Shown here in pieces: positions 38,962 through 47,380 of a stretch of DNA of 64,000 nt. Origin of the DNA: Jiella pelagia (lineage in GTDB: Bacteria; Pseudomonadota; Alphaproteobacteria; Rhizobiales; Rhizobiaceae); contig NZ_CP114029.1 of assembly GCF_026898155.1 (NCBI RefSeq), positions 3,452,001 to 3,516,000 on the forward strand, in the 5' to 3' direction. Positions within the stretch are counted from its first letter, which is position 1; each line of letters begins with the position of its first letter. Below the pieces are notes generated by a model that saw only the letters and a list, made by a program, of their open reading frames with translations, made no database searches and was not told where the DNA came from. Position numbers and translations under genes: made by a program.

Positions 38962-39996
38962 ATGCAGCGAATTCTGATCGTCACCGACGCCTGGCACCCG
39001 CAGGTGAACGGCGTGGTGCGAACGCTGGCCAGCCTCGTCGGCGAGCTTTCAGACCGTGGTTTCGAGGTGAAGGTCGTCGCGCCGCAGGACTTTCGCACCA
39101 TTCCCTGCCCAACCTATCCGGAAATCCGGCTGGCGCTGACCGGCACCGACGGCATGGCGCGCCTTATGGACGCCTTCATGCCGGACGCGATCCACATCGC
39201 GACGGAAGGGCCGCTCGGCTTTGCGGCTCGGCGGGTTTGTCTTCGGCGTGGTCTCGGTTTCACGACGAGCCTTCACACCCGCTTTCCGGAATATCTGCGC
39301 AAGCGAGCGCCGATCCCCGAGCGCTGGACCTACAACGTGCTGCGCTGGTTCCACAATGCCGCCAGCCATTGTCTGGTGCCGACGGAATCGATGCGCCGCC
39401 AATTGGAGCCGCTCGGCTTCCGCAATCTCGTCACCTGGACCCGCGGCATTGACCGGCACATCTTCCGGCCGAGCGAGCCGATCGCGCTCAACCTGCCGCG
39501 ACCGATCTTCGTGACGGTCTCGAGGCTGGCGCCGGAGAAGAATGTCGAGGGCTTTCTCGATCTCGACCTGCCGGGCTCCAAGCTCGTTGTCGGCGACGGA
39601 CCCTCCATGGCAAATCTCGCCGCCCGTTATCCCGACGCTCATTTCGCCGGCCTGCAGACGGGTGACGCGCTGGCGCGCTACTATTCCTCGGCGGACGTCT
39701 TCGTCTTCCCGTCGAAGACGGACACCTTCGGCAACGTCCTGATCGAGGCGCTCGCCTGCGGCGTTCCGCTCGCCGCCTTTCCGGAACCCGGGCCGATCGA
39801 CGTGATCGCCGATTCCGGCGCGGGGGCAATCTCCGAGGATCTTCGGGAAGCGTGCCTTAAGGCACTTTCGATCGACCGGGAGACAGCCTTCCAGCGGTCC
39901 TTCGCCTATAATTGGGAAGCCTGCGCCGAAATCTTCCTCGAACACACTTTCAGCGCGGCGCGCCACCCGGGGCGGCGGGATCCGATCGCCGCCTGA
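38962..39996 (+). CDS. Glycosyltransferase family 4 (GT-B fold)
   Basis: 344 residues, intact. The N-terminus IVTDAWHPQVNGVVRTLASL and the C-terminal donor-site motif (SSADVFVFPSKTDTFGNVLI with EX7E-type Glu) are typical of GT4 enzymes that build glycolipids or glycans (related to mannosyl/glucosyl-diacylglycerol synthases). The start codon overlaps the upstream phosphoesterase stop, indicating translational coupling. The acceptor is unknown. Confidence 0.85.
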   Translation: MQRILIVTDAWHPQVNGVVRTLASLVGELSDRGFEVKVVAPQDFRTIPCPTYPEIRLALTGTDGMARLMDAFMPDAIHIATEGPLGFAARRVCLRRGLGFTTSLHTRFPEYLRKRAPIPERWTYNVLRWFHNAASHCLVPTESMRRQLEPLGFRNLVTWTRGIDRHIFRPSEPIALNLPRPIFVTVSRLAPEKNVEGFLDLDLPGSKLVVGDGPSMANLAARYPDAHFAGLQTGDALARYYSSADVFVFPSKTDTFGNVLIEALACGVPLAAFPEPGPIDVIADSGAGAISEDLREACLKALSIDRETAFQRSFAYNWEACAEIFLEHTFSAARHPGRRDPIAA

Positions 39997-40042
39997 GTGC
40001 CGCTGCCCGCCCGGCAGGCCGGGCACTCGGTTCTGTCGACGC

Positions 40043-41399
40043 TCAGGCATTCCTTCGAGAGTGCATCGATTGCAGAAGCGCATGGTCGGCGATGACCCGC
40101 TGGCTATAGGTGCGGGCGGTTTCGATCAGGGTATCGCCGGAATCAGCGATCCGTGCGGCAATCGCAGTTTCGAACGCATTTGAACGATGATCCGTGCGGC
40201 CGTGGGCAAGCGCGAGGGATTGCCCGCAGGCCTCGACATACTGACGCAGCCGCTTGCCGGGCTTGTCGGCCAGGCAGATCTTCTCCGGATCGAGGCTGTA
40301 GCGGGCATGATGACGCGAGCGTACCAGCCATTGCGAGCCGTTCCAGGCGACCTCGTCGAGCAGGAGGTCCGGCTCGCGCTGCATCAGCCGCTGCAGGTCG
40401 ACGGTCAGATGGGCAGGCGACAGCTGGTTACGGGGGTCGATGTCGGCGAAATGCCTGAGAGGAGCGGCAGAGCGCTGCTGCTTGACCTCGATGATGTGGC
40501 ACATCGGCAGTTCCGCATAGGTCGAGGCGCCGGACGGCCCCACCAGCAGATAGTAGCGCTCGACATTGACTGAGCCGGTCCCGGCACCAAGCCGCTCGAC
40601 GATGTCGAGGATGTCGTCATCCACATAGGGGCGAAAGGCGGACTGTATGGTCGCGGCGGTGGCTGCGTCCAGCCGGCGGTAGCGGCCCGGACGGTCCTGA
40701 AACCGCAGCCCTTCCTCCGTGAGGGTGACGGCCTTGCCGAGAGTGCTCTTGGTCTGGAATTGCTTGCCGCCGATCGAGCGCTTCCGGGCCTTTTCCAGCG
40801 CCTTGTTGAGGAGATGGTGCTTGGGAAAGGCGGATTTGACCGTGCGCCGCTGCGCCGGATCCTCGGCGATCGCCTCGGCCATCCGGCGATAAGCCTTGAG
40901 GAAGGCGCGGGCCGCTTTCTCCTGTTGCTTCTCGGAAGGGGCTTTCAGGCCGGACAGATCGTCCAGTTCGGACGTGTGATAGCGGCTGTCGAGGATGCCA
41001 TGGGCAAAGTGAGAGGCCAGGAAGATGCTGGTCAGAAAGCGTGTCAGGTCCCAGGCCGCATGGCCGATGCAGGCATCGTCGAAATCATTCGGCACGAAGA
41101 CGACGAGACTGCCGTGCGAGCCCTTCTCTGTGACGAAGCCGAAATTCGCAATGTGGCAGTCGCCGACGACGGCTGTCGGCTTGACCCAATGTGTGATCCC
41201 CTCGGGGAGCAGGAGAACGCCTTCCTTGAGGTCCGTGTAGAAGAGCTGGGCGGAACCGCGATAGAAGTGGAACGGGTTCGACGCCATCTTCCGGTGCTTG
41301 CGCCCCGGCGCATCGCGACCGGGACGAACGCCATCCACTCGCTCGAGGCTCGTCGGCGATGAGGATCGCGCGTTGATCATCGGTCAGGTTCATCGACAT
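40043..41399 (-). CDS. DUF2252 family protein (frame interrupted)
   Basis: Conserved bacterial protein of unknown function with kinase-like motifs: NPFHFYRGSAQLFYTDL, VVGDCHIANFGFV and PNDFDDACIGHAAWDLTRF, reminiscent of the catalytic and metal loops of aminoglycoside-kinase folds. The frame breaks near the start at GAGGCTC (41345-41351 on the plus strand). Ignoring the extra base gives LIADELERVDGVRPGRD and about 451 residues from MSMNLTDDQ. It converges on the GT4 gene and stands alone. No function is proposed. Confidence 0.8.
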
Positions 41400-41643
41400 G
41401 AGGTAAGCCTCGCCTGCCCCTCGGGCAAGGCTGGAGCAGTCGCCGCACAACGCCATCCGGACCCATCGTGGCGCCGGCCTGGTCAGCCCCTCTCCAGCCA
41501 ATTCTTACATAGTGAGATGGCGCTCTCGGCACGCGGGTTTCTGCCGACGCCCGGCTGCGCCTGTACGACAGGTCGCGCCAGAGATGGTGCAAAGAAAGGC
41601 CATGCCGGAGATTTGTCGGCGCGAAGCTGAGGGAGGAGACGAA

Positions 41644-42255
41644 ATGACTGCGGCGTTCCAACGGATCGCAATCGGCGTCCTGGTTGCAGTTCTGGCCATC
41701 ATCGCCGGCATCGTAGCCGCCGGGGCTCAGGCCGCCGCGCCGCGCGGCTGGGCCGCCGGGCCCGCGGAAGACGCGGTGCTGGAGATCGGCCAGCGTTTCG
41801 ATTGCACCGGCCCCGGCTGCCCGGACAACCTGTCCTGTCTCTATGCGCTGGCGCCGACCCGGCCGCCGGGCTCCTGGCCGATCGACACCGAATTCATGCT
41901 CGACACGAAGCGCATGCCCTGGGCGGACGTCGAGGGATGGCTGTTCGAAAAGGCCAAGGCCCTGAGGCCGGAACTCGCCTATGATCCGCTGGTGCGCAGC
42001 GATCGCTTCGCGGCGCGCACTTCGCCGGAGGTTGTTCCGCTGCAGGGCGAAGAATATGTGGTGCGCAACTATCGTCTTGCCACCAAGGATGGCGGATTCG
42101 ATCTTACCACTTACATGTGGAGCGTGAAGGGGCGCCTGCGGATCACCTTCTGCCTCCGCCCGTCGGCAGATGCCTCGCTTCGCCCGGTACCTGTGCCGAT
42201 CGAAGCCCTGCTCGCCGATCTGCGGCAGAACGATACGCAAAAAGGCCGTCAGTAA
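41644..42255 (+). CDS. Hypothetical exported protein
   Basis: 203 residues with an N-terminal signal sequence or anchor (residues 5-30, IGVLVAVLAIIAGIVAAGAQ, cleavage plausible after AQA). The mature part has a Cys-rich CTGPGCPDNLSC and a later Cys, and is acidic. GGGAGGAG lies before ATG 41644. I recognise no family. It is divergent from DUF2252. Confidence 0.6.
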   Translation: MTAAFQRIAIGVLVAVLAIIAGIVAAGAQAAAPRGWAAGPAEDAVLEIGQRFDCTGPGCPDNLSCLYALAPTRPPGSWPIDTEFMLDTKRMPWADVEGWLFEKAKALRPELAYDPLVRSDRFAARTSPEVVPLQGEEYVVRNYRLATKDGGFDLTTYMWSVKGRLRITFCLRPSADASLRPVPVPIEALLADLRQNDTQKGRQ

Positions 42256-42539
42256 ACCCTAGTCCGTTTGTCTGGCAGGCTTTCTGCTATCCCCTTTGGC
42301 ATGACAGACAGCCGCATGGCGGCAGTGCTCGTTCCAGTCCCTCCTCAATCCGAAATGGCGTCTGCGCGACCGATCAAGAGGACCGGCTTCGGCACACTGT
42401 CCGCCCTGATGGCGTCATGGGTCCAAGCCCGAACAGTGGAGCGGCTCCCGTCAGCGGCAGCCGATCACGTCTTTCTGTCGCAACTCACTGGCGCTTCTCT
42501 CGTTTGCGTTCCATGACCAAACGAATGGAGAAGCGGCAA
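42256..42539. other. Intergenic region
   Basis: 284 bases after the exported-protein gene. No supported gene or signal seen except the ribosome site of the next small gene (GGAGAAG). Confidence 0.3.
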
Positions 42540-42695
42540 ATGCGGTGTTTGAACAGTAGGGTGGTGATCGTGACGGCATTGCTCGTCCCGTTCCTGAGCG
42601 GGTGCATCGGCAGCGGCGGGCAGGGGCGCGGTGCCGCGGGAATTGACCGCGGTACCCCGTCCGGCGGGCTTGTGCCCGGCCAGATGCCATATTGA
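42540..42695 (+). CDS. Small putative lipoprotein with TPSGGLVPGQ tail
   Basis: 51 residues: hydrophobic signal VVIVTALLVPFLSGC with a lipobox (LSGC), then a short Gly-rich mature part ending GTPSGGLVPGQMPY. GGAGAAG at 7-8 bases before the ATG. The tail is repeated almost exactly at the end of the next protein (TPSGGIVPGQDPR), which supports both being real genes. Function unknown. Confidence 0.5.
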   Translation: MRCLNSRVVIVTALLVPFLSGCIGSGGQGRGAAGIDRGTPSGGLVPGQMPY

Positions 42696-42719
42696 GGCAG
42701 AGCTTTGCGGCCGAAGCGG

Positions 42720-42725
42720 GAGCTC
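42720..42725. other. Intact GAGCTC hexamer
   Basis: One of only three uninterrupted GAGCTC sequences found in the window (the others are at 208-213 and 12236-12241), and the only one outside a gene. Confidence 0.85.
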
Positions 42726-42761
42726 GCGGCCGCAATTCGGCGAAACTCAAGGAGTGACGAC

Positions 42762-43088
42762 ATGATCTGGAAGGTCTTAGCACTTATTGCCGCCACGAGC
42801 ATTTCGATGCTGCCGCAGACGTCCGCCGTGCTCGCGCAGGATTATGGAGCGCGTGCCGAGCGGCCCGCCGTTGTCTTGTCCACGCGCGAGCGACGGGCGT
42901 CCTATCCCGTTCGGCTGCCCGACGGACGGGTCGTCCAGAGGGCCGGAAGCGGCGGAATTCCCTGGCTCTACGGTATCGGTGATGTCTACGGCAAGGCGTC
43001 CGCCCTGCCGCTGGTGAACGGCTCGACGCCTTCGGTCATGGCATCGACACCCTCGGGCGGGATCGTGCCTGGCCAGGATCCACGCTAG
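42762..43088 (+). CDS. Small exported protein with TPSGGIVPGQ tail
   Basis: 108 residues with a signal peptide (KVLALIAATSISMLPQTSA, cleavage near VLAQ), a mature segment containing YPVRLPDGRVVQRAGSGGIP, and the C-terminus MASTPSGGIVPGQDPR. AAGGAG eight bases before ATG. It shares its C-terminal tag with the 51-residue lipoprotein just upstream. No family recognised. Confidence 0.6.
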   Translation: MIWKVLALIAATSISMLPQTSAVLAQDYGARAERPAVVLSTRERRASYPVRLPDGRVVQRAGSGGIPWLYGIGDVYGKASALPLVNGSTPSVMASTPSGGIVPGQDPR

Positions 43089-43309
43089 GGGGCTTGCTCC
43101 GCCGAGTAGCAGGGAGGCGTACCACGAGCTTGGACCACTCGCCCGCGCCCTGATTGCTTGTGCATGCTGCGCTTCGCCTCATGAAAAAGTGCTGAAAGTG
43201 GTGCACGGCTCACCCCCCGGTCTCCGTTCCGCCGGAGTTGCGTGGTTGTCAGTGCTTTACTGCGGTGCATCTTCATCGCCCTCCTTCCATCTTTGCAGGA
43301 ATTGCCGTC

Positions 43310-43447
43310 TTGATCCGTCGCATTTGCACATCCGCCGTCCTTGCGCTTGTCGTCACTGCCGCAGCCTGCGCCTCGAAGCCCGTTTCCGATCCCGGCGGAA
43401 AATGGGCCAAGCAGACCGACATGATCGACAATTCGCTTTTTCAATAG
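43310..43447 (+). CDS. Putative very small lipoprotein
   Basis: 45 codons from a TTG: RRICTSAVLALVVTAAACAS reads as a lipoprotein signal with the acylated Cys at about 20, followed by a 25-residue hydrophilic tail. AGGA lies nine bases before the TTG. Too short for certainty; a longer in-frame start upstream gives no better signal. Confidence 0.4.
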   Translation: MIRRICTSAVLALVVTAAACASKPVSDPGGKWAKQTDMIDNSLFQ

Positions 43448-43541
43448 TTCGTCACGATCGAGCGGTTGATGCCGCTCGGTCGGCTATGCGAGGAGGAGCA
43501 ACCATGGGCGCCCTGCGCCATCGTCTCATGGGAAACATACA

Positions 43542-44002
43542 TTGTCCGTTCTCTCGCTCCGCCCCAACGCCCCCTTCGATCTTCGCCCGCTGCAGCGGCT
43601 CCTCGCCGAGGAGGCGGATCTCGCTCTCGTCAATCCGAGCGCCAAGCATCCATTCGACCCTTTGGAATGGCAGGAAAAATGGCTGAACGAGCCGGACGAC
43701 GCCTCGTTCTACCTGGTCGACCCCTCGGGTCGTGAGGTCGGCTTTTTTGCGCTCCGGATCGGCATCGGACCGGAAGTCCGACACCTCGTCTACGTCTTCG
43801 TCGAAGCGGCAGCGCGGGGTGGCGCGGGCAAGCAGCTGGCGGCCCATGCGGAGGCCGCGGCAAAGGAGTTGGGTGCGATTTCGGTCACTCTCAAGGTTGA
43901 GGCTCGACAATGAGCCGGCGCTCGCTCTTTACCAGGCAGCCGGATACGAGGAGGCTCGGCCGTTCGAACGGCATGGCGACGATGCGTCGCGACCTCGTTT
44001 GA
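43542..44002 (+). CDS. GNAT-family N-acetyltransferase (two frame interruptions)
   Basis: Acetyl-CoA-dependent acetyltransferase of about 152 residues. The acetyl-CoA loop reads VFVEAAARGGAGKQLAAHAE (motif A, R/Q-x-x-G-x-G/A-like) and the C-terminus NEPALALYQAAGYEELGR is the family's usual ending. Two breaks, GAGGCTC at 43899-43905 and again at 43951-43957, both need one G ignored. Only then do the segments KVELDNEPALALY and YEELGRSNGMATM join. The TTG start at 43542 is uncertain. Confidence 0.75.
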
Positions 44003-44061
44003 GATCGGCAACACCGTCATCACACAGCACCTTCCGAACGGATGGAGCACCGACTGCGCTC

Positions 44062-45594
44062 TTACGCGGCCGCGGCCAGCCGCTCGCCCGCAATCCGGTA
44101 TGAGATCGCCTCGGCCAGATGGACGCGCTGCACGCTGTCTGCCTGATCGAGATCGGCGAGAGTGCGCGCCACCTTGAGGATGCGATGATAGGCCCTCGCG
44201 GAAAATTTCATCTGCTCGGCCGCATCGTGGAGCAGCTGCGTACCCGGCCGGTCGACCGAGGCGACGGTTTCGATCATGCTGGCCGCACAATGGGCGTTCA
44301 GCGTCTCGGCCGGCAGGCCGAGGGCGGCAAAACGATCAGCCTGTCGGCTGCGCGCAGCGACAACACGCGCGAGTACCGCTGCGGATGCTTCGGCCGGAGC
44401 CGGTCGGATCAGGTCGGAAGCGGTTACCGCCGGAACCTCGACCCTCAGATCGATGCGGTCGAGCAACGGGCCTGAAATGCGCGACTGGTATTCGCCGGCG
44501 CAACGGGCGCCGCGGGGGCAGCGGTAACCCGGCTCGCCGGCCATCCCGCACCGGCAGGGGTTCATTGCCGCGATCAGCTGGAACTTGGCCGGGTAGGTGA
44601 CGCGGTGATTGGCCCTGGCGATGACGCTTTCGCCGCCTTCCAGCGGTTGGCGCAGGGAATCGAGCACGATCGGTGAAAATTCCGGCAGTTCATCGAGAAA
44701 CAGAACGCCGCGATGGGCGAGCGAGACCTCGCCCGGCCGCGCCCGCAAGCCGCCACCGACCATCGCCGCCATCGAAGCCGAGTGATGCGGGCTGCGAAAC
44801 GGTCGACGGTCAGAAAGCTTGCCGCCACTCAACTCGCCGGCGATCGACGCGATCATCGACACTTCCAGAAGCTCGCGCGGCGCGAGCGGCGGCAGGATCG
44901 AGGCAAGTCGCTGGGCGAGCATCGACTTGCCCGACCCCGGAGGCCCGACCATCAGGAGATTGTGCCCGCCCGCCGCGGAGATCTCGAGCGCCCGCTTGGC
45001 GACGATCTGTCCCTTGATCTCGGCGAGATCCGCCAGATTGGCCGGGGCCGAGCGGATTGCCGGTTCGGGCCGCGCGATCACCTGGGTGCCGCGGAAGTGA
45101 TTGGCGATCTGGATCAGGCTGCGGGCTGCGACGATCGGCATGTCGGCGCTCGCCCACGCCGCCTCGGGCCCGCACTTGGCCGGGCAGATGAGCCCCATTT
45201 CCAGCGTGTTGGCGCGCATCGCCGCCGGTAGGACGCCGGCGACGGGCGTGATCATCCCGTCGAGCGAAAGCTCGCCGAGGACGCAGTAACCGGCCAGCGT
45301 ATCGGACGGGACAGCGCCGAGCGCCACCATCAGGCCGAGGGCGATCGGCAGGTCGTAGTGGCTGCCCTCCTTCGGCAGGTCGGCCGGTGCGAGATTGACA
45401 GTCACCTTCTTCGGCGGCATCGACAGGCCGGAGGCGTGGAGGGCCGCCTGCACCCGCTCGCGGCTTTCGGCGACCGCCTTGTCGGGCAGGCCGACGATCT
45501 GGATCCCGACCTTGCCCGGCGCCACCATGACCTGGACGTCGACCGGGACCGCCTCGATGCCGTGAAAGGCGACCGTCTTGACACGGGATACCAT
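44062..45594 (-). CDS. comM: ComM/YifB family Mg-chelatase-like AAA+ ATPase
   Basis: 510 residues, intact. N-terminal Lon-protease-like domain (HGIEAVPVDVQVMVAPG, GLPDKAVAESRERVQAAL), then the Mg-chelatase ATPase domain with Walker A VGPPGSGKSM, Walker B GVLFLDELPEF and a zinc-like CRCG...C...C set. In naturally competent bacteria ComM is a hexameric helicase promoting branch migration of incoming DNA. Length matches the family. Confidence 0.92.
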   Translation of the reverse strand: MVSRVKTVAFHGIEAVPVDVQVMVAPGKVGIQIVGLPDKAVAESRERVQAALHASGLSMPPKKVTVNLAPADLPKEGSHYDLPIALGLMVALGAVPSDTLAGYCVLGELSLDGMITPVAGVLPAAMRANTLEMGLICPAKCGPEAAWASADMPIVAARSLIQIANHFRGTQVIARPEPAIRSAPANLADLAEIKGQIVAKRALEISAAGGHNLLMVGPPGSGKSMLAQRLASILPPLAPRELLEVSMIASIAGELSGGKLSDRRPFRSPHHSASMAAMVGGGLRARPGEVSLAHRGVLFLDELPEFSPIVLDSLRQPLEGGESVIARANHRVTYPAKFQLIAAMNPCRCGMAGEPGYRCPRGARCAGEYQSRISGPLLDRIDLRVEVPAVTASDLIRPAPAEASAAVLARVVAARSRQADRFAALGLPAETLNAHCAASMIETVASVDRPGTQLLHDAAEQMKFSARAYHRILKVARTLADLDQADSVQRVHLAEAISYRIAGERLAAAA

Positions 45595-45967
45595 GCAGTC
45601 ACCCTCCTCACGCGCCCAATTCCTGGAGTGCGGACGCAGCGTAAACGCTCAGCAGTTGTCGTCTATCAAAATGCACTCCAGCAGATTGTCAAGGATAAAG
45701 CAAGAACTTTACACGAACAAAGCAGGCTTGCAGCGTTGCCAGAAGCGTGCCAGTCTGTCGAAATCGCTGGGCTATTGAAGGATGAGAGGCCGAAGGTAGG
45801 TAGCGGCTCAACGGTGTTCGCCGCGGGAATGCGCTGGCATTAGAGGAAATGCGTATTCGGAACGCAGCTTGAGCGCGCGTCGGTGCGGGTGAACCGAGGA
45901 GTGGGCATGTCGAACGATCAGGCAGAGATTGGCGAGGATCTGCCGGATCGGGGGCAGGCGATGCGCC
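45595..45967. other. Divergent intergenic region, no gene found
   Basis: About 370 bases between comM (minus) and the MDR dehydrogenase (plus), more AT-rich than its surroundings around 45660-45720. Any promoters for both sides must lie here. No repeat, RNA gene or operator was recognised. Confidence 0.4.
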
Positions 45968-46954
45968 ATGGTGGATGACCGGTCGGGTCCGGAGGCCCGA
46001 GCGCTGTGGATCGTCGAGACAAACCAGACCGAGTTGAGGGCGGAGCGCCTGTCGCAGCTGAGGGCTGGGGAGGTGATGGTTGCGGCAAGCTTCGGCGCGA
46101 TCAGCCGAGGAACGGAATCGCTGGTGGCGTCCCGCGGCGTCCCGGAGAGTGAATGGGAACGGATGCGTGCGCCGTTTCAGGAGGGCGCGTTCTCCTTTCC
46201 CGTGAAGTACGGCTACGGCACGGTCGGCCGGATCGTCGCCGGTGATGCGGCCCGTGACGGCGAGCGGGTGTTCTGCCTGTATCCCCATCAGGAGCGCTTT
46301 ATCGTTCCGGGGGAGATGGCGGTGCCGGTTCCGGACGAGGTTGCCGATGAGCGCGCGGTTCTTGCGGCCAACATGGAAACCGCGCTCAACGTCGTCTGGG
46401 ATGCCGGAATCCTGCCCGGCGACAAGGTCGCTGTCATCGGCGGTGGGGTCGTGGGGCTGCTGTCGGCTTATATCGCGGGAGCGATCCCTGCGGCGGACGT
46501 TACCGTGGTCGACGTCAATCCGGAGCGGGCGGCGGCCGCAGCAGCGCTCGGGGTCGCCTTCGCCGCGCCAGGGAATGCGCCGGTGGAATGCGACGTGGTG
46601 ATCCATGCCTCGGCCAGCGAAGCAGGGCTCGCAAGCGCCATCGCGGCCGCCGGATTCGAAGCGCGGATCGTGGAGGCCAGCTGGTACGGCGATGCAGCGC
46701 CGCGCATTCCCCTCGGTGGTGCCTTCCACAGCCGGCGCCTGACGATCGTCGGCTCGCAGGTCGGCAGGGTGCCGGCAGCCCGGGCCGGGCGCTGGACCAA
46801 CCGGCGACGGCTCGAAACGGCGCTCCGCCTGCTCGCCGATCCACGGCTCGACGCGCTGTTTTCGGGCGAGACGCCGTTCGCCGAACTCGCCGCTCATTAC
46901 CCCGACATCCTTGCAGACCCCGCGACGCTCTGCCATCGGGTGCGATACGACTGA
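45968..46954 (+). CDS. Zinc-type alcohol dehydrogenase-like (MDR) oxidoreductase
   Basis: About 328 residues of the medium-chain dehydrogenase/reductase superfamily. Rossmann motif VAVIGGGVVGLLSAYIAGA near residue 160; a groES-like N-terminal half with ISRGTESLVASRG. The structural-zinc Cys quartet and the usual catalytic GHE motif are absent, so it is an atypical member, of the type often called zinc-binding alcohol dehydrogenase in rhizobia. First of four close plus-strand genes with a pterin-synthase-like protein, a glycosyltransferase and a methyltransferase. Confidence 0.75.
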   Translation: MVDDRSGPEARALWIVETNQTELRAERLSQLRAGEVMVAASFGAISRGTESLVASRGVPESEWERMRAPFQEGAFSFPVKYGYGTVGRIVAGDAARDGERVFCLYPHQERFIVPGEMAVPVPDEVADERAVLAANMETALNVVWDAGILPGDKVAVIGGGVVGLLSAYIAGAIPAADVTVVDVNPERAAAAAALGVAFAAPGNAPVECDVVIHASASEAGLASAIAAAGFEARIVEASWYGDAAPRIPLGGAFHSRRLTIVGSQVGRVPAARAGRWTNRRRLETALRLLADPRLDALFSGETPFAELAAHYPDILADPATLCHRVRYD

Positions 46955-46981
46955 CCGACACCGACGAGAAAGGAAGCGCCG

Positions 46982-47380
46982 ATGTATGCCGTTGAGGTTC
47001 GCGATCACATGATGGTCGCCCACAGCCTGCCGCGCCCGGTCTTCGGGCCCGCGCAGGGCATGCATGGGGCGACCTTCGTCGTCGACGCAGCCTTTTTTGC
47101 CGAAGACCTCGACGAGGATGGCCTTGCGGTCGACATCGGTCTGGCGAGTGCGCTGCTCAAGGAGGTTCTTGAGCCGCTGAACTATCGAAATCTCGACGAA
47201 CTCGAGGTGTTTTCCGGCAAGGTGACCACAACCGAATTTCTCGCCAGATACCTGTTCGACCGGTTGGCGGAGCGTATCGCAGCCGGCGCCTTTGGTGCGG
47301 GTGGATCGCGCATCTGCCGCTTGAAGGTCAGCCTGGAAGAATCCCACGTCGCGCGGGCCTGGTACGAGGGCGCGCTGTGA
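46982..47380 (+). CDS. 6-pyruvoyl-tetrahydropterin synthase/QueD-like protein, active site altered
   Basis: 132-residue T-fold protein. The first zinc His is seen in MMVAHSLPRP and one in GMHGATFVVD, but the usual Cys-x(3)-HGH element reads QGMHGAT, losing the catalytic Cys and the third zinc His. The catalytic Asp-His pair in the LDH-type motif reads LNYRNLDEL. The substrate-anchoring Glu appears kept in VSLEESHVARAWYE. It is therefore unlikely to carry out the standard reaction. It overlaps the next gene by four bases. Confidence 0.75.
   Translation: MYAVEVRDHMMVAHSLPRPVFGPAQGMHGATFVVDAAFFAEDLDEDGLAVDIGLASALLKEVLEPLNYRNLDELEVFSGKVTTTEFLARYLFDRLAERIAAGAFGAGGSRICRLKVSLEESHVARAWYEGAL

Noticed and set aside
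45358..45843. Plus-strand open frame across the comM start region
   Set aside because: Mostly antisense to comM, with no family resemblance; the non-overlapping tail is low complexity and lacks a ribosome site.
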